Positions 59,544-62,805 of a DNA stretch of 62,805 nucleotides are shown piece by piece. A program made the translations under genes and the position numbers. The notes under the pieces are model-generated. The model did no database searches, was not told where the DNA came from, and saw only the letters and a list, made by a program, of their open reading frames with translations. Positions within the stretch are counted from its first letter, which is position 1; each line of letters opens with the position of its first letter. This stretch comes from Hormoscilla sp. GUM202 (GTDB lineage Bacteria; Cyanobacteriota; Cyanobacteriia; Cyanobacteriales; Desertifilaceae): positions 1-62,805 of the forward strand of contig RFFC02000039.1 in NCBI GenBank assembly GCA_005518205.2, read 5' to 3'.

Positions 59544-60710
59544 ATGACCGGGAACAAAGACGATAAAATTCCTCTATGGCGAGACGAACGGTTCTGGCGG
59601 ATCGCGTTGCAAGTCCTAGCAGTATTGGTATTTCTGCTGGTAGTAGGGGTGCTGGGAAGCAACTTAAACCAGAATATGCAGCAGTTGGGGATTAAATTTG
59701 GGTTTGGTTTTCTGGGAAATGCCGCATCTTTTGATATCAGCGAAAGTTTAATCCCATATGAATCTTCAGACCCCTACAGCAGGGTGTTATTAGCAGGATT
59801 GCTAAATTCTCTGCGGGTGATCGTATTGGCGATCGCCCTCACAACAGGGTTGGGAATAGCAGCGGGGATAGCGAGTTTTTCAGACAATTGGTTACTGCGG
59901 AAGTTGAGCAGAGTCTATGTAGAAGTAGTCCGGAATACCCCCCTATTGCTGCAATTGTTCTTTTGGTATTTTGCGGTGTTCTTCAGTCTCCCCAAACTGT
60001 CAGAAAAAATCGAGTGGCCGGGTCCGATATTCCTGAGTAAGCGGGGAATTTATATTCCTTGGCCTGCTAATAGTCCGGCGGCCTGGATGTGGTTGGCGGT
60101 GGTCCTTGTGGGCGCGATCGCGGCAGTATTGCTATGGCGGTGGCGAACCAAAATCATGGTCGAACGAGCAGCATCGGGTCAGCAAGAGTTGATAGTGCTG
60201 ACAGTTATGGGCATAGCTGGGATAATAATTATTATATTTGGACTGGGTTGGCAAAGACCGGAAGTCACGGAAACAGGATCCATCGAAGGAGGACTGCGGT
60301 TAACGATCGAGTATGGAGCGGTGCTAGTAGGATTAATAGTTCACACGGGTGCATTCATAGCAGAAATAGTCCGGGGAGGGATCCAGTCAGTAGCGAAAGG
60401 ACAATGGGAAGCAGCAAGATCCTTGGGACTAAAATCGGGTTTAGCGATGCGGTTAGTAGTATTTCCCCAGGCATTGCGAGTGATAGTACCATCATTAAAC
60501 AGTCAATATATCAACCTGGCAAAAAACGCGAGCTTGGCCCTGGCGATCGGCTATCCAGATCTGTACTCAGTAGTGAATACGACCTTCAACCAAACGGGTC
60601 GTCCCATAGAAGTGATTCTGCTATTTATGATTACATACCTGATACTGGATCTAATCATTTCTTTGAGCATGAACTTGTTAAATAAAGCGGTGCAGGTAAA
60701 AGAAAGGTAA
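59544..60710 (+). CDS. Amino-acid ABC transporter permease 1 (AapQ/BztB-like)
   Basis: A 388-residue inner-membrane permease of the HAAT-related polar-amino-acid class. The N-terminal helix is WRIALQVLAVLVFLLVVGVL. The long periplasmic insertion and the C-terminal ABC-permease core are present, with the EAA loop AKGQWEAARSLGLKSGLAMR and a typical end NLLNKAVQVKER. It pairs with the permease at 61116 to form the channel for amino acids delivered by the three SBPs. Confidence 0.95.
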   Translation: MTGNKDDKIPLWRDERFWRIALQVLAVLVFLLVVGVLGSNLNQNMQQLGIKFGFGFLGNAASFDISESLIPYESSDPYSRVLLAGLLNSLRVIVLAIALTTGLGIAAGIASFSDNWLLRKLSRVYVEVVRNTPLLLQLFFWYFAVFFSLPKLSEKIEWPGPIFLSKRGIYIPWPANSPAAWMWLAVVLVGAIAAVLLWRWRTKIMVERAASGQQELIVLTVMGIAGIIIIIFGLGWQRPEVTETGSIEGGLRLTIEYGAVLVGLIVHTGAFIAEIVRGGIQSVAKGQWEAARSLGLKSGLAMRLVVFPQALRVIVPSLNSQYINLAKNASLALAIGYPDLYSVVNTTFNQTGRPIEVILLFMITYLILDLIISLSMNLLNKAVQVKER

Positions 60711-61115
60711 GGGAGAATGGAAAATATAAAATGGAGAATGGAGAATGGAGAATAATGATGATTTATGAAGGATAAGTTGTGCGGGGGATGAAATTATTTG
60801 TGTAGGAGATCGTCGTCAATAATGCTAGTGATAGCGTACCCATGAGATCCTGTATGGGCGATCGCCCACAATTAAAAAACAAACTTCACAATGATAAAAT
60901 GTCTCGCGTTATCGAATTACGGGTTGGGTTTCGTGCCTCAACCCAACCTACAGATAAAGTTTTCTTATGGGCATTTAATCGGACATGAGATTATGTGAGA
61001 TTATATGAGATTATATGAGATTATATATATGAGAGTAGTCGGTTTTAACCGACTTTAGCTATTAGCCGGGGGTTTGAACCCCCGGCGGGCTGACAACGAA
61101 GTCGAAGGATAAAGT
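60711..61115. other. Intergenic region with REP-like and low-complexity repeats
   Basis: It contains GGAGAATGGAGAATGG runs (60713-60752), a GGTTGGGTTTCGTGCCTCAA CCCAACC hairpin (about 60924-60950), TTATATGAGA runs (61000-61030) and copy 2 of the double-hairpin element (61038-61100). It separates two genes that are adjacent in most aap/bzt operons. Confidence 0.75.
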
Positions 61116-62318
61116 ATGACGAATATAGAAGCGCCACCACCGGAGATGCAGGTAGGTCCGGGAAAGTGGATACAGAAAAACCTATTTAGTACCTGGTACA
61201 ACGGTCTGCTGACAGTAATCCTCTGCGGCATATTCTTCCAAACTATCAAAGGATTTCTGGTTTGGGCAACGACGATCGCCCAGTGGCGGGTACTGCAAAG
61301 GAACCTGCCCTTATTTTTTGTGGGCAGATATCCCCAGGATGACTATTGGCGCCTCTGGGCGATATTGGCGATCGCAGTCATGTTATCGGGACTATCTTGG
61401 GGAGTATTGGCCAGAAACAGCCCGAAACTGTTCGGTGGGAAAATATTAATTGCAGTCGGGGTAACTGCGGCGGCATTAATGCTAGTGCCAGTCCCCATCA
61501 ATTATCGCCTGTTACTGCTGTTAATGGTGGGGGTCTTAGTGGGTACTGCTTGGGGAGGTCGGCAACTAGGCAGAAAGATACCGGGTTTGGGGCGTTGGCT
61601 ATCATTGGCCTGGTTTGGGGCCTTCTTTATTGTCCTGTGGCTGATGGCTGGAGGTTTGGGATTAAATGAGGTATCTACCAGTAAATGGGGGGGTCTGATC
61701 CTGACTGTTTTCATGGCAGTCACCAGCATAGTATTGTCCTTTCCCATTGGCGTTCTGCTAGCATTAGGAAGACAAAGTAGCCTGCCAGTAGTGCGCGGGT
61801 TTTCCGTTCTCTATATTGAATTCGTCCGGGCCGTTCCCCTGATCTCAATTCTGTTTATGGGACAAATTATGATCCCCTTGTTCCTGCCAGAGGGCATGCG
61901 ACCCGATCGGGTGTTGCGCGCGATCGCGGGTCTGACGATGTTCAGTTCTGCTTATCTGGCGGAAAATGTCCGGGCGGGACTACAATCAGTTCCTAGAGGT
62001 CAAACGGAAGCGGCGAAAGCTTTAGGATTAAATACACCCTTGGCCCTAGGACTGATCGTCTTACCCCAGGCCCTCAAAGCGGTCATTCCCGCGATCGTGG
62101 GTCAGTTCATCGGATTGTTTCAAGATACAACATTGCTAGCCCTGGTAGGACTGGTAGAATTGCTGGGCATCGGCAATGCAGTTTTAGCCAATCCCAAGTT
62201 TTTGGGGCGCTATGCTGAGGTATACTTATTCGTAGGCATACTTTACTGGTGTTTTTGCTATGCTATGTCTCTGGCTAGCCGCCGCTTGGAAAAACAACTC
62301 AATACAGGCGATCGCTAG
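61116..62318 (+). CDS. Amino-acid ABC transporter permease 2 (AapM/BztC-like)
   Basis: A 400-residue permease with about eight predicted helices. The N-terminal segment WYNGLLTVILCGIFFQTIKG FLVW is typical of AapM. The EAA loop is PRGQTEAAKALGLNTPLALG, and the end YAMSLASRRLEKQL is conserved. The partner ATPase (AapP/BztD), normally next in the operon, is not found; the window ends 487 bases later in what appears to be another insertion sequence. Confidence 0.95.
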   Translation: MTNIEAPPPEMQVGPGKWIQKNLFSTWYNGLLTVILCGIFFQTIKGFLVWATTIAQWRVLQRNLPLFFVGRYPQDDYWRLWAILAIAVMLSGLSWGVLARNSPKLFGGKILIAVGVTAAALMLVPVPINYRLLLLLMVGVLVGTAWGGRQLGRKIPGLGRWLSLAWFGAFFIVLWLMAGGLGLNEVSTSKWGGLILTVFMAVTSIVLSFPIGVLLALGRQSSLPVVRGFSVLYIEFVRAVPLISILFMGQIMIPLFLPEGMRPDRVLRAIAGLTMFSSAYLAENVRAGLQSVPRGQTEAAKALGLNTPLALGLIVLPQALKAVIPAIVGQFIGLFQDTTLLALVGLVELLGIGNAVLANPKFLGRYAEVYLFVGILYWCFCYAMSLASRRLEKQLNTGDR

Positions 62319-62334
62319 TGTCACCTGCGATCGG

Positions 62335-62630
62335 GCGGTGGGACGAGAAACCGGGTTTCTTTTTTCCACCTTGGGGAAAACTAAAGGATCTAGTAGAAAC
62401 CCGGTTTCTGGCGAGGGGACAAGAGGGCGATCGGGCGGTGGGACGAGAAACCGGGTTTCTTTTTTCCACCTGGGGTAAAATTTTTCAATCTAGTAGAAAC
62501 CCGGTTTCTGGCGAGGGGACAAGAGGGCGATCGCACCCCGGGGTGAGAAACCGGGTTTCTTATTTCCACCTCGGGTGAAGATGAGAGGAGATCTGAGAAA
62601 CCCGGTTTCTGGCGACAAATGGGCGATCGC
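62335..62630. repeat. Array of AGAAACCCGGTTTCT hairpins
   Basis: Three tandem units of about 91 bp: GAGAAACCGGGTTTCTT, TTCCACCT(T/G)GGG, then TAGTAGAAACCCGGTTTCTG and GCGAGGGGACAAGAGGGCGA. A diverged fourth unit reaches about 62630. The two hairpin halves alternate orientation, so each pair can also fold as a longer stem. Confidence 0.88.
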
Positions 62631-62728
62631 ACCAACCTCGGGACCATGAGAATGGATCGATCGGGTTTCCCCCTTGCTGGCGGAACCGGAAAGCATACAG
62701 GCCAAGAGCGGGGTTGGAGGGGTGGAAA

Positions 62729-62805
62729 GGGAGCATCCCACTAATGCAATGAGTAAATATACTTAGGAGAGGAGCCAAGTAGTGAGATCATTAGCAAAAG
62801 GGTAG
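62729..62805 (+). mobile_element. Probable left end of an ISKra4-type element (partial)
   Basis: GGGAGCATCCCACTAATGCA followed by ATGAGTAAATATACTTAG resembles the left end of the element at 25012 (GGGTGCATCCCA...CGCAATGAGTAGAAATGCTTAG) and of 18920. One base differs in the 12-bp terminal repeat. The window ends before any transposase. Confidence 0.6.

Overview
The window is a piece of a filamentous (Oscillatoriales-type) cyanobacterial chromosome. Two complete psbA genes, HIP1 octamers (GCGATCGC) throughout, cofG, conserved cyanobacterial small proteins and many AGAAACCCGGTTTCT hairpins support this. The genus cannot be fixed from sequence alone. Housekeeping genes (map, guaA, moaA, rpsD, yidD, purN, tRNA-Cys, cofG, psbA) are islands in a very plastic accessory landscape of insertion sequences, toxin-antitoxin modules, tandem duplications, short hairpin repeats and gene relics.

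Layout. 0-5 kb: the right end of an ISKra4-type element that decapitated a RiPP-type ATP-grasp gene, then an Rpn-like nuclease, a HlyD adaptor, a ParD/ParE pair and a DUF2283 gene. 5-11 kb: map, a conserved hypothetical, a CDF metal transporter convergent with guaA, moaA, and a 32-bp tandem repeat. 11-14 kb: retropepsin-like protease, RelE-type TA pair and a chimeric paralogue of its antitoxin, DUF29-like gene. 13.8-22.7 kb: five tandem copies (plus a sixth relic) of a two-gene TPR-protein/PIN-nuclease module. The fifth TPR gene is split by an ISKra4 element that itself contains an IS1634 element. 23-33 kb: a compact biosynthetic cluster with a single-module NRPS (A-N-methyltransferase-PCP-reductase) interrupted by a complete ISKra4 element, a sulfotransferase, a paired SMR exporter (one partner dead, truncated next to an IS630 element) and an SDR oxidoreductase.

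33-45 kb: rpsD and yidD, a perfect 1.1-kb duplication of a Uma2-type gene with an rpsD-derived patch at the junction, a VanX-like dipeptidase, TspO, an FmdB-like protein, a HicB relic, a STAND NTPase, and an orphan toxin/immunity-like pair. 45-51 kb: amidotransferase, purN, tRNA-Cys, cofG and tandem psbA genes with matching promoters, leader hairpins and terminators. 50.7-56 kb: two related ORF-less group II introns flanking a DUF433 gene and a large LRR/Ig-like/RTX secreted protein. The second intron sits in a truncated LRR pseudogene that runs straight into the 3' relic of a substrate-binding-protein gene. 56-62.3 kb: an amino-acid ABC importer with three tandem binding lipoproteins and two permeases, its ATPase not in the window. 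The window closes in a hairpin array and what looks like the left end of another ISKra4-type element.

Most interesting: the TPR-PIN array. The most divergent stretches of the TPR protein and of its downstream PIN partner seem to change together from unit to unit, which fits cognate-pair specificity in a toxin-antitoxin-like family that I do not recognise as a named system.
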